Below are positions 54,389-64,000 of a stretch of DNA of 64,000 nucleotides, in pieces. Each line of letters starts with the position of its first letter. Positions within the stretch are counted from its first letter, which is position 1. This DNA is from Oikopleura dioica (taxonomy: Eukaryota > Chordata > Appendicularia > Copelata > Oikopleuridae): positions 7,011,001-7,075,000 of the forward strand of contig OU015567.1 in the NCBI GenBank assembly GCA_907165135.1, in the 5' to 3' direction. A program made the position numbers and the translations under genes. The notes under the pieces were generated by a model. The model was not told the DNA's origin. It worked only from the letters and a program-made list of their open reading frames with translations, and did no database searches.

Positions 54389-55183
54389 TTACTCATACTG
54401 GTAGCAGACAATTTCATCTTGCATGAAGTAGGCTTGTTGATCTGGTTGGTCTGGCTGTCCGACCGCTGTCTCGTAGACGTAGTAATCGCAAGCTGGGAAT
54501 TCACCGGTGACGACTTGAGTTACAGGAGGAAGAGCAGAGTTGCTGTTTTCTTGGTTGAAGAGGGGAGAAGCTTGGGCAGGTTCCTGAGTCAGGACTCCAG
54601 AATCCGGAGAATGAGCGAAGGCGAGAGAAGTTTCTGGAGAGTAGTTTTGCTGCTCAGCGTAGCTAGAATCCGGCGAGAGTTGACCTTGACTGTGATTTTC
54701 GACTGGAGAAGCAGATCGATTCGCAGATTGAACCGGTTGTTCTGGAAATGACTGGTTCTGTGCCGGGATCATCCCTTTTCCCATCATCTCAGCGGTGACT
54801 TTTTCCAGGTAGAGAATTCGATTGATTGCTTCTCGAAGAATCTTGGCTTTGGTTGGTGTTTTCATGTCTGGGCAGACGATGGTTCGGATGTCTTCGATGC
54901 AGTGATTAAGCTTTTCCATTCGTCGTTTTTCTCGTTGAGTAGCCATTTTTCGCCGGTTGGATCGCTCTTCTTTTTTGGGGTCTTGTCGATGCGCCGGGGC
55001 AGTTGCGATGGGGACGGATTGGGGCTGCTGAACTGGGGGTTGGAAGGCTTGGGGAGGGAGGTTGACGTGAGGTTGAGGGACATGGAGAAAGTCCTGGCCC
55101 CACATGACGGTTTCGGAGGGTTCAGGGTTGATCATCGAGCTCTTCATGGAGTATTCGATCCAGGTTGAAGTCTCTGTAACCAT
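54389..55183 (-). CDS. Basic helix-loop-helix transcription factor, possibly of the myogenic (MRF) type
   Basis: An intact single-exon frame of 264 residues. The bHLH domain lies at about residues 75-130: basic region SNRRKMATQREKRRMEKLN, helix 1 CIEDIRTIV, loop CPDMKTPTK, helix 2 KILREAINRILYLEKV. The adjacent Ala-Thr in the basic region and the TPTKAKILREAI helix 2 recall MyoD/Myf5 (RRKAAT... and LPKVEILRNAI), but the match is not close and E-protein or other classes remain possible. The N-terminal part is Pro/Gln-rich and the C-terminal part Ser/Gln/Pro-rich with Tyr near the end (YQYE), as in activation domains. Upstream on the - strand a TATA-like AATAAATA lies about 85 bp before the ATG. 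Confidence 0.75.
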   Translation of the reverse strand: MVTETSTWIEYSMKSSMINPEPSETVMWGQDFLHVPQPHVNLPPQAFQPPVQQPQSVPIATAPAHRQDPKKEERSNRRKMATQREKRRMEKLNHCIEDIRTIVCPDMKTPTKAKILREAINRILYLEKVTAEMMGKGMIPAQNQSFPEQPVQSANRSASPVENHSQGQLSPDSSYAEQQNYSPETSLAFAHSPDSGVLTQEPAQASPLFNQENSNSALPPVTQVVTGEFPACDYYVYETAVGQPDQPDQQAYFMQDEIVCYQYE

Positions 55184-55722
55184 TTTTTGCTTTTTGCTTT
55201 TTGAGGTTTTGCTTTTTTGGTTGTTTGAAAGTGTGTTTTAAGTTTGATGAGTGTTCGGAGAGAGGAGGAGTATTTATTGCAAGCGTGTGAATACAGAATA
55301 TCGCCACCTATGTGCGCATTTTGCATTTTTTTCGCGTTTAGCGGCGGCTGGCGCCTTTCAAATGCCCCGCGCAGGAGGGAAGATTCTTATCGATGGCGAA
55401 AATCGCCATGTATTCAGGATATTGGCTTCGTGGAAAGCTAATCTGATACTGATCTCGTATCTGATCGAGTTTGAGGATCAACGAAAAAGCTGGCGAAGGG
55501 TTCCGGGAAAGAGCTATTTCCGTTTCCGCTTGTCGCTAGAAAATTGTAATAAACATGTTTTTCATTGCTTCTCTTTCAAATTCATGACAGATAAGCTAAC
55601 TTACTAGAAAACAAGGAAGAGAGTAGACTTTCGAATAGAAAATCTCGATAAAAAAACTGATTTTAGATTTTTTTTTTGATTAACCAAATGATTTATCTTA
55701 ACTGAGGCGACTTTAGAACTTC
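55184..55722. other. Upstream region of the bHLH gene
   Basis: Contains a TATA-like box near 55270 on the - strand and CAAATG-type E-box half matches near 55358. No other gene is recognised between it and the element at 55723. Confidence 0.3.
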
Positions 55723-56737
55723 GAGTGGAGGACTCTCGCCCAAGTGGACTCTCGCCCAAGTGGACTCCCGCCCAAAAGGACTCTCGCCCAACTTGGGCGG
55801 GAGTCCATCTTAGGCGAGAGTCCATGTGGTAATTTTCAACCATGAGAAACAGAAAGTTGGGCGAGAGTCCATCTTGGGCGAGAGTCCACTTGGGCGAGAG
55901 TCATCCACTCCAATTGTTAACGACTATTCAATGAAAAAAAAATGCAATGAGCTGTTTATAATATATATCATATATAATATATGCAATGTACTTGATATAA
56001 ATTAAAGTTAGGGTTAGGCGGCACTGGGCAAAATGACAGAACAACCTTACCCCAGGGGGATAGGCTAGGGTTAGTTAGGGTTACTGAAGGTAATTTAAAT
56101 AATTTTAATAATTTCCGCTGAAAAGTGGTGCAGTAAGACTGACCTTCTCTTTCAACCTAATCGAAGATTAGCACTTTTTTGAGATTTCCAGTTTCGGTTT
56201 GTCCAGCAAGATAAGCGAAAGCATAAATTCTTTGATGTGAGAAAATATTGCGCTTCGCTAATAAAACTGGAACTCTCAAAAAAGTGCTTATCCTCGACTA
56301 GGTTGAAAGAGAAGGTCAGTCCTACTGCACCACTTTTCAGCCGAAATTATCAAATCTAATTGCCCCTTACCACGGGGCTTCGCCCCTTAGGTCCTAAGAT
56401 GCCGGGGTCTAGTCTAGGGTTACTTAGGGTTACCTTCAGTAACCCTAACTAACCCTAGCCTATCCCCCTCGGGTAAGGTTGTTCTGTCATTTTGTCCAGT
56501 GCCCCTAACCCTAACTTTAATTTATATAAAGTACATTGCATATTTATTATATACAGCTCATTGCTTTCTTCTGTCATTGAATAGTCATTAACAATTGGAG
56601 TGGAGGACTCTCGCCCAAGATCGACTCTCGCCCAACTTTCTGTTTCTCATTGTTGAAAATTTCCACATGGACTCTTGCCCAAAAGGACTCTCGCCCAACT
56701 TGGGCGGGAGTCCATCTTGGGCGAGAGTCCTCCACTC
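55723..56737. mobile_element. 1.02-kb element with 9-bp TSD, copy 2
   Basis: Same ends as the element at 30793 (GAGTGGAGGACTCTCGCCCA and inverse) with its own duplication TAGAACTTC at 55714-55722 and 56738-56746. The interior is an inverted repeat around AGATAAGCGAAAGCATAAAT and holds AACCCTAACTAACCCTAGCC telomere-like runs. Two copies with different duplications show true mobility. Confidence 0.9.
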
Positions 56738-56746
56738 TAGAACTTC

Positions 56747-57770
56747 ACCATGAATACAACAGAAAGTCTTAATTTCTAGCAATCATTAGAGCAAGAAGCT
56801 CGCATAAAAAATTTACCACCGCGCAAATTCCAAATTCCAGAGTAGCTGAATTCTCCCCTTGGCTGAAAGATTGTTACCTTGTCATTCTCAAAAACCTCAA
56901 AAACAAGTCTGAAAGCGCTGTAATCGACCGTCAGTTGACAGTGAGCTTAGCATAACTTTCGTCGACTTCCTCGAATTAGAAAATCTGAGCGGGATTAGCT
57001 CTCTCCCGGGGTGTCATCTCCCACAATTCTCAGTTCTCAAAGACTCCTTCCGTCCGACCAAGTTCATCATTCTCACCTAGGAGGCCGCTTCATCTCTCAA
57101 AAGTCTATTAATAGAACTTTGAAAATTAAGGGGCTGGACATCTTTAATCGCGATTTTCGAGATGATATTTTCCAAAAAAAAATTAGACATTGACTCCCTT
57201 ATATTTTCGAATTCTGAGTACACAGCTTCAAATAAGGGTCTATCCTTTGTTCACATTTGAATAATCAAAAGTTAAATTAATTGAAAATTGAAAAGCAAAG
57301 CACTGATTTTTGAATATTAATCAATCAATCAGACTCTGAACTTTCGAACTCATAGACTGGTAATGAACTCATTTTTTGTAAAAATCGATGAATCAATTTA
57401 TTTCAACTGATTTGCATCGCCGAGCGACGAATGAACTAAAGTCGTCAATTTCAACCCCAAGAGAAGAAGAGAAGAAGGGAGACTGTTAAAACTAATCCCC
57501 CAGAAACCAAATTTGAAGTAATTACAAAAATGAACTCAAAAACAGCAGAAGAGATCTGAAGAGAAGACAGAGACGTAGACTGAAACGAGAAAAAGGAAAA
57601 TGAAGAAAGAAGAGTCTGGAGAATCGAATGCACATAAATTATGTGACATAATTAAATTAAAGAAATGACGTCAATTGTAATCAAAATTAGACAAGTTTGA
57701 ACTGGGTCACTTCATTTGAACAATTCGTCATAGACGGTTTTTCTTTGAACTTCTCCCAGGTTCAGAAGAT
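56747..57770. other. Gene-free A/T-rich stretch
   Basis: No splice-supported coding exon, RNA gene or repeat is recognised. Short open frames are of random appearance. Confidence 0.4.
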
Positions 57771-57776
57771 GCATTG

Positions 57777-57978
57777 AACGAAGATAATCGACGGTTCTTA
57801 TTTCAGTTCTGATGCGTCCAGAAACTTATCTGAAGATTAGATAGCTGCGCGCGGTTTTCGAATGAAGACAAAATTTGATCATTTATATATCAATTCGAAA
57901 GCCGCGCGCGGCTACCTTATCTTCAGATAAGTTTAAGATCACAGAAGAATTGAAATAAGAATCGTCGATTATCCTCTT
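57777..57978. repeat. Foldback element, about 90-bp imperfect arms
   Basis: GAAGATAATCGACGGTTCTT at the left and an inverse AAGAATCGTCGATTATCCTC at the right; AACTTATCTGAAGAT and GCCGCGCGCGGC hairpins pair further in. Confidence 0.75.
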
Positions 57979-58225
57979 TCACTTGTGGAAAAAGTTCAAA
58001 GAAAATTCCAGAGAAGCGTGAATTTATTGCCCTCTGCTCGCGCTCTAATTAGGGTACTCAGAGCGTCGTTCACAAAGTCACAAATTGCGCACATTAAAAC
58101 CGGTCTGAAATTGAGTAGCTCCAGTTTTCTGTTTGAAGTTGGAAGAAATAGACAGCAATTCAAAATGAATACAAATGAGAGCATAGGAGTCCAACTCCAA
58201 TGCTGAAAGTCCATGAATCATCCAA

Positions 58226-58868
58226 GATGATTTCAAAAAACTTTTTGTGGGGCCGGAAATCGTAAAAAACTGCAAGTGCAGTTTTCTTCAGTTCGTCAAG
58301 ACGAGTCGAATGATGGGTCTAACTCCTGATAATTCTAAGGATTTACCGGTTTACCGGCTGGTTACCGGAAAATACGTTGTCACCGGCCGTTTTTGTTCTA
58401 GAAGTGATAGACTAGTGTTTGACACCGGAAATTGTTCTTTATAGTCGGTTCTCCTGCAGCCTAAAAGATGAAGGTTGTATCAATTCTCTGAAGAGAGTTA
58501 TCACTAAAAACAGTAATTTTTACTAAAATTTTGTTGTTGCTGCACGTTCCTAATTTCTAGTCCCATTTTCGCCAAAAATAGTATTTTAGTGATAACTCTC
58601 TTCAGAGAATTGATACAACCTTCATCTTTTAGGCTGCAGGAGAACCGACTATAAAGAACAATTTCCGGTGTCAAACACTAGTCTATCACTTCTAGAACAA
58701 AAACGGCCGGTGACAACGTATTTTCCGGTAACCAGCCGGTAAACCGGTAAATCCTTAGAGTTATCAGGAGTTAGACCCATCATTCGACTCATCTTGACGA
58801 ACTGAAGAAAACTGCACTTGCAGTTTTTTTACGATTTCCGGCCCCACAAAAAGTTTTTTGAAATCATC
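58226..58868. repeat. 643-bp near-perfect foldback element
   Basis: The left arm begins GATGATTTCAAAAAACTTTT and the right arm ends with its inverse. The arms (about 280 bp each) match throughout with only scattered differences and surround a roughly 70-bp core. Sub-blocks include ACCGGTTTACCGGCTGGTTA. No ORF of interest. Confidence 0.92.
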
Positions 58869-58902
58869 CAATTCAAATTTCATAATTGTCTTATTCCTTG
58901 AA

Positions 58903-58999
58903 AAGACGGATAACCAGTGGAGAAAACCTGAGTTAGGGTCCGAAAGATCTTTCATGAAAAGCCGCCAAACTCAGATTTTCTACTCAGGTTGTCGAGCCC
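58903..58999. repeat. Short foldback family A element
   Basis: GGAGAAAACCTGAGTTAGGG against ACTCAGATTTTCTACTCAGG then TTGTCGAGCCC. Confidence 0.65.
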
Positions 59000-60440
59000 A
59001 GTTACTGTAACTAATTTCCGGCTAAGCAAAGGCAGAATTCAGCACGAAATTAAAATTAGATGAGTCATAATCTCTTTGAAGCTCACTGTGAGTTATCTCC
59101 CTTCGTGTTGAAGGGTTGAAGAGGACCCCTTGAACTTGGAACTTGGTCGTAGTGGATCGAGGCGGCTGGGCGCTGAATCGCGGCGCTGTGAGTGGCGCGA
59201 GCGATCGACCAATCAGCGCGTCGCTTGCGCCCGCGTCCTCCAGCAGAGCCCGCCTACGTGTTTTCTTTCTGGGACGATCCACACTGCGAGTTTTGCCTCT
59301 GGACGAGCTCTCTGTCTCGCCACGGACTCGCCAGTGAGCTCCCTCTTTCTCTCTCTGTTCTCCCAGGCCCGGCACCTCTCTAAGGTGCTCCTGCCCAATT
59401 ACAAGCCCCCCTTTGTTAAAATAAAAAACAGCCATTTTTGGGACAAAAATCTAAAGAACACAAAACAGACTCCGCCGAAAGAGATTATACAGTAACCCAA
59501 TACTGCCCAGAAGATTAACATAAGTGCCACAAACTGAATCTTTGAACGTTCAGCTATTGAGAGATACGCCCTTAAGAAAAGTGAAAATTGAGAAAGAAAA
59601 AAAGAATATAAGAAACAGAAAAATTTAATCAAAGGTATTTCTTTTGAGTTTTATGATTATGTAATACGTTTTTTGGCGAATCCCAGGAGGTGGAAGGCTA
59701 TATTTATGCAATAATAAAAATAATCGTTACGCCCATCACGATAGTTATTATTTTTGTCCTTTTTATTTCGAAAAGGGGCTAATTGTTTTTAACCCCTTTG
59801 AACCCGAATTGTACTGAAAACGTCTATTCGGCGATTTGCAGACTTTCAAAGAATTTTTTTTATTGAAGAAGGAATGTCAATTAGATTTTAATTTTGATTA
59901 AAAATCATTACAGTAAGAAAAATGCGGAAATAGTTGTTCAAATCTAAAGACGCAGATTGAATTCTATGACTAAATGATGAGTTTTCAGAAATAAGATACA
60001 GCCGCTCTTGGGAGCTTGATTTCTTGTTCGGAATTTAATCACCGCTTTTTCTAAATAGCTTAATTTAATTTGCTCGGCAGCTGATTACTGATTGTTATTT
60101 ATTCTTAGCCGTTTTTCTTTCAAGACAACATTCAAGTTCGCTTTTCTTTCGTTTTTTGGTTCCAGTAGTTTGAAATTAGCAAACGCAGCTGTTTCGTTTT
60201 GAGAGTTGCAAATGTGCGCATTTTTGGATTGAAACTTTTGCGCTCATATTTGAAACACTTTACGGCAGAATTCCAAAAACTTGAGAAAACTTTCACCCCG
60301 GGGCGATAGATGCTGAGGGCCTTACCCACCATTGACAGTCTCTCTTTTCCGAGTTCATCGTGGGCCACTTATCTGCAGTCGTATACTTCGGCCATGTAAT
60401 TTTCTGAGAAGGTATCAAAGGAATCCTTTGATGAAGTCAC
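59000..60440. other. Gene-free stretch with a G/C-rich CCAAT-containing segment
   Basis: 59150-59300 is unusually G/C-rich and contains GACCAATCAGCGCGTCGC, which could be a promoter; no downstream coding exon can be tied to it. The remainder is A/T-rich with nothing recognised. Confidence 0.3.
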
Positions 60441-60442
60441 TC

Positions 60443-60628
60443 TGCTCGGAAACCTGTGTAGAAAACCTGAGTAAAGATTTGAGAGAGCTAAAATAGAAAG
60501 CCGCGTAGCGGCTTTTTTTAAACCGAACCCGCAAATTATTATGGGTTTCTCTGTAGTAATTTTGGCGAAGCCGCTTTGCGGCTTTCATTTTAGCTTTTTC
60601 AATATCCTGACTCAGGATTCCGGGCCTA
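60443..60628. repeat. Foldback family A element, degenerate right end
   Basis: GCTCGGAAACCTGTGTAGAA at the left, AATATCCTGACTCAGGATTC at the right; one AAAGCCGCGTAGCGGCTTTT hairpin inside. Confidence 0.65.
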
Positions 60629-61627
60629 CGAATCAAAGGAGCCATAAAGTGTATTTGGCTCATTGATTTGGCTTCAATTTGGAAAAGTAACTCAGCCGCA
60701 GATCATAATTTAAAGAAAAGGAGTGACATTTTCATTCAAATGAATTTGCGCGCCAAAGAATTTTACGTCTCCCAGGAGCATAAATTCTACGTGATTACGC
60801 TTTTATCCTGAGTAAATGATAGGATCAGAAAGAAGCTCGGCTCAAATATTTATCGATCCCTCCGTGTTCTGAATTGATACAGTCACATTCCTACTGTCTG
60901 AAGCACAGACAGCTGGGGAATTGTTTCAGTATTGCTACAGTCTTTTTTTCGAAGTGTTCTTTGGTTTGGCGATGATTATTTATTGATCATTTTCAGATGT
61001 CTAAAGCTGCAGCAGTTTGAGAGGATCATCAGTCAATCCAGTTTTTTTGCAATCAAGGAGGAGTCAATCAAGACTGTTTTTGTCTGGGTTCTTTTTGTAG
61101 ACAAAAACAATCAGCTGCAGATTGTTCTTTCTAAGGCACAAAAATAACTGATGAAGAACAAGGTCGCTAATTAGTAATAAGCAAATTCGCAGCTTCGTTT
61201 CCTCGAATTCTTTGATGCTCATTTTGAAGGGAATAACTCATTCCGAATGATAAACGATAGTAAATTAAACTTTAATCAAAAACGTCATGGCTTCGAGAAG
61301 AAAGGTAGGATAAGGATATTCTTCTGAGGTTGGAGAACTGTCGCCACATCGGAGACACGCCGTAGGGCGAAAATCCCCGTTGATTGGCCACCAGAGTTTG
61401 ACAAGTGGCGTGTTTCACGATTGAAAAGAACCTTTTTTGAACCGCAGTTCAAATTCAAATTGACACTACTGCGAAAACGTTTTGACACTTATCTTTCCAG
61501 AATCAGAGGAGTTAATGTTATGACAAATCCTAAAGGAAATGGGCGCTTCCGAATCTCAAGATAGCTTCTTTTTTGCCTTTCAGGGAGATTTTTGGATCAT
61601 AGATTTCTCTTGAAAATGGCTGTAAAT

Positions 61628-61680
61628 CGAAAAGCCGCTTGGGGCTTTGAGGGAAACCGAGCTCTTAGCGCGGTTTTTTT
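61628..61680. repeat. Decayed foldback family B hairpin
   Basis: ATCGAAAAGCCGCTTGGGGC and TCTTAGCGCGGTTTTTTT remain of the family B pattern. Confidence 0.45.
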
Positions 61681-61776
61681 TTTTATAACTCTTTCTTCTA
61701 CCCTTTTCTTCTGCGATTCTTTACAGATATGCCTTTGCGTGATCAAACATTTGCGTTAATCTGCGGTTGCTTTCAG

Positions 61777-61929
61777 ATGTCATCGGAGGCAGTCGAATTC
61801 GTGCAGGCAAAGTGGCAGAAACTCATTGATCAGCTGGAGGCGCAATCAACAAGGACAAAGGCAAACTGCCCAAAGAAGCTGGGAAACAACGGGCCCTATG
61901 TATATGTCGATCGGCGTAGATATGTGGAG
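61777..61929 (+). CDS. First coding exon of an unidentified gene
   Basis: The ATG follows directly after a strong acceptor (TTGCTTTCAG). The exon reads MSSEAVEFVQAKWQKLIDQL, a Lys/Thr-rich linker, then GNNGPYVYVDRRRYVE and a GTAATC donor. The next exon was not found in the 1.6 kb before DIMT1, so either the intron is long or the gene is a fragment. No domain is recognised. Confidence 0.45.
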
Positions 61930-62438
61930 GTAATCACATCCTACTAAAGAGAGGGGGTTGAACGACTGTACGGTACAATTAAATTGCAGCAAACCCGATT
62001 TTCTTATTTAAAAAACGAGAGAAGCTGAGAAACGCGGGGAAAACTAAGTAACAAGGTCAAATGCTGTATAATCTGACTGTAGCTCCGAGCCTAACTTCAT
62101 GTCATTCTGAGTTCTCTCTTGGAAGATTAGATTGATTAAACTTGTTTACCAGAACGCAGCGTAATTTTAGCCGAACAGCCGAAACTTTACAAGTTTTTAT
62201 GTCCTTATGATTGTAATGCCCTGTAACAGATTGTGGACCGTTCATTCAATCTTGTTTATAAAATATTTACGATCGGGCCTAACACCTTTTCTTATTTTGG
62301 CCATCTTATATCATCTCTTTCGAATCGGTTCTTCTCGTACAGACATTGCCCTTATTACGACAACCCAAGAGGCTCAATTGAATATTTAAAAGGTAATTGA
62401 CTCGAGGTGATCCTTAATTTTATAAACGGCCCCCTCCT

Positions 62439-62539
62439 GGCTCGGCAATCTGTGTAGAAAACCTGAATCAGGGTCTGAACTCAGAGAATCAGGATCTTTC
62501 AGAATCTTACTCCGGTTTTCAACACAGATCGTCGAACCC
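62439..62539. repeat. Short foldback family A element
   Basis: GGCTCGGCAATCTGTGTAGA against TTTTCAACACAGATCGTCGA; the core is AGAATCAGGATCTTTCAGAA. Confidence 0.7.
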
Positions 62540-63597
62540 AGCGCGCCTTAGCAGGGCCTATTCAACAGATTTACTGAAGAAACACGCCCGAAAACGGACT
62601 TCCTTCCCTCGTTTTGGTTTTGTACTAGATCGGCAGCCAGGAACATTGATTTGATTTTACACAAGTTTGCAGTTTATCGGGCGCCGCTTAGGCTCTCCTT
62701 TTCCCGCGCTCGGGGACATATTTCCGCGTGCATTATTTATCTTAAAATGCTGAAATATTTACCCAAAAACTAATCCCGGTCGGTCTTTCTTTTCTGCTCG
62801 CCAAGATCAGCCAAGACGGACCCTGGCGGATGTCGACCGACCCTCGGGGCGTAATGATCTTGAATGGACAAAAAATATTGATTCAGACTTTTGCCCCCTG
62901 CCAGCATCACCGCTGCTGTACCGTACAGTATTAGCCTTATCAGTTAGAGATAACAAAGTATCCCCAACCTTTTTCCTCGAGAAAATATCGCGATTATCTT
63001 TACACAGCTTCGAAAACCCCTGATCTTTGAATAGGAAGCAATTGATGCAGAATTTAGCTAAAGATAATCGAAGCGAATCTTAGCTGCAGAAGTGAGTAAA
63101 AGCGAAATAGAAATACTTTATAAGCGGCTGACGTACTTCTATCAAAGAATGAGCGAAGCGAGGCTTCGCTACAAATGAAGAAGAAGCGAAAACCAGCTCT
63201 TTTTATTCGCTTCGCTCATGCTCTGTATCGGGGTGATCTCTACAGATCTCTGTAGCGAAGATTCGCTTCGATTCACATCTTCGTAGAAATCCGAAAATTG
63301 CGCGAGTCATTGATTTTTTCAGCCCTTCACTCCCTTCGACATCTCCAAGCTGACTCCACCAAATTTGAAAGCAAATAGCAAAGAATCGTAGATCGAAAAG
63401 AATCTTTATCGAAAACATCAAAATTGAAAATCCCAATTTGCATATCTCAATTTCACCTTTATTTTTCTACTTCTATTTTCCTGTAATAGATTATTATATT
63501 TTCTGTAGCTCTCATTTATTTACCGCTAATCGGATTTATTCAGATTGGGTTATTCTACGAAACAGTGAAATCGTAGAACGCAGAAAAAGAGAGAAAA
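62540..63597. other. Gene-free stretch upstream of DIMT1
   Basis: Between 63140 and 63275 several GCGAAGC/GCTTCGC hairpins occur (for example ATGAGCGAAGCG against CGCTTCGCTCAT). No coding exon is recognised; the DIMT1 promoter must lie here. Confidence 0.35.

Positions 63598-64000
<403 letters not shown>

Noticed and set aside
58211-58874. TSD of the 643-bp foldback (ATCATCCAA on both sides)
   Set aside because: The sequence overlaps the inverted-repeat ends (GATGAT/ATCATC), so the match may be part of the arms and not a duplication.
59022-59495. Overlapping open frames on both strands in a G/C-rich segment
   Set aside because: High G/C content lowers stop frequency in all frames. None shows codon bias or motifs like the genes here; a promoter is as likely.
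60932-61147. 71-residue open frame on the + strand
   Set aside because: Phe/Ile-rich and without ATG context, acceptor or conserved motif; looks like A/T-rich random sequence.

Overview
The window is eukaryotic nuclear DNA, and everything about it fits a very compact metazoan genome, most likely the larvacean tunicate Oikopleura dioica or a close relative. Coding sequence is cut by many introns of roughly 40-60 bp. Neighbouring same-strand genes are packed closely, with AG splice acceptors only a few bases before the start ATG, as expected for spliced-leader trans-splicing and operons. Several introns have GA-AG ends. The gene set is animal (POU homeobox, bHLH, PDE1, rhodopsin-like GPCR). The species assignment is inference; no rRNA or mitochondrial marker is present.

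Region 1 (1-9.3 kb, + strand): the end of an unidentified gene with an acidic tail, then a dense run of RING-H2 gene 1, novel-family copy 1, DNA primase large subunit (PRIM2), RING-H2 gene 2, and novel-family copies 2, 3 and 4. The four novel-family genes are tandem paralogues of unknown function sharing a three-exon plan. Region 2 (9.6-13.5 kb, - strand): a small unknown ORF and two distantly related unknown genes. Region 3 (13.8-14.5 kb): two tandem-repeat blocks. Region 4 (14.9-23.3 kb, +): PDE1, a calmodulin-type cyclic-nucleotide phosphodiesterase, with introns full of palindromic repeats and a possible internal alternative first exon.

Region 5 (23.6-32.9 kb, +): a large MAP3K-like kinase gene cut by three mobile elements, each with exact target-site duplications: a 309-bp foldback (8-bp TSD), a 3.4-kb hAT-like element carrying about 45 copies of a 56-bp hairpin satellite (8-bp TSD), and a 1.03-kb element (9-bp TSD). 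Removing the first two restores the reading frame exactly. Region 6 (33.0-36.6 kb): a rhodopsin-like GPCR (-), a broken PIM-like kinase (+) and tRNA-Ile(AAT) (-). Region 7 (36.6-46.1 kb) is gene-poor and rich in foldback elements, with one small unknown gene. Region 8 (46.1-55.2 kb): a POU class 2-like homeobox gene (+), an SLC16-like transporter (-) and a bHLH gene (-). Region 9 (55.2-64 kb) is repeat-rich, with a long foldback, the first coding exon of an unknown gene and the 5' end of the rRNA dimethyltransferase gene DIMT1 running off the window.

A single family of short elements, with ends reading GCTCGGCAACC...GGTTGCCGAGC and internal AAGCCGC/GCGGCTT hairpins, occurs about 17 times and gives much of the non-coding sequence its texture.
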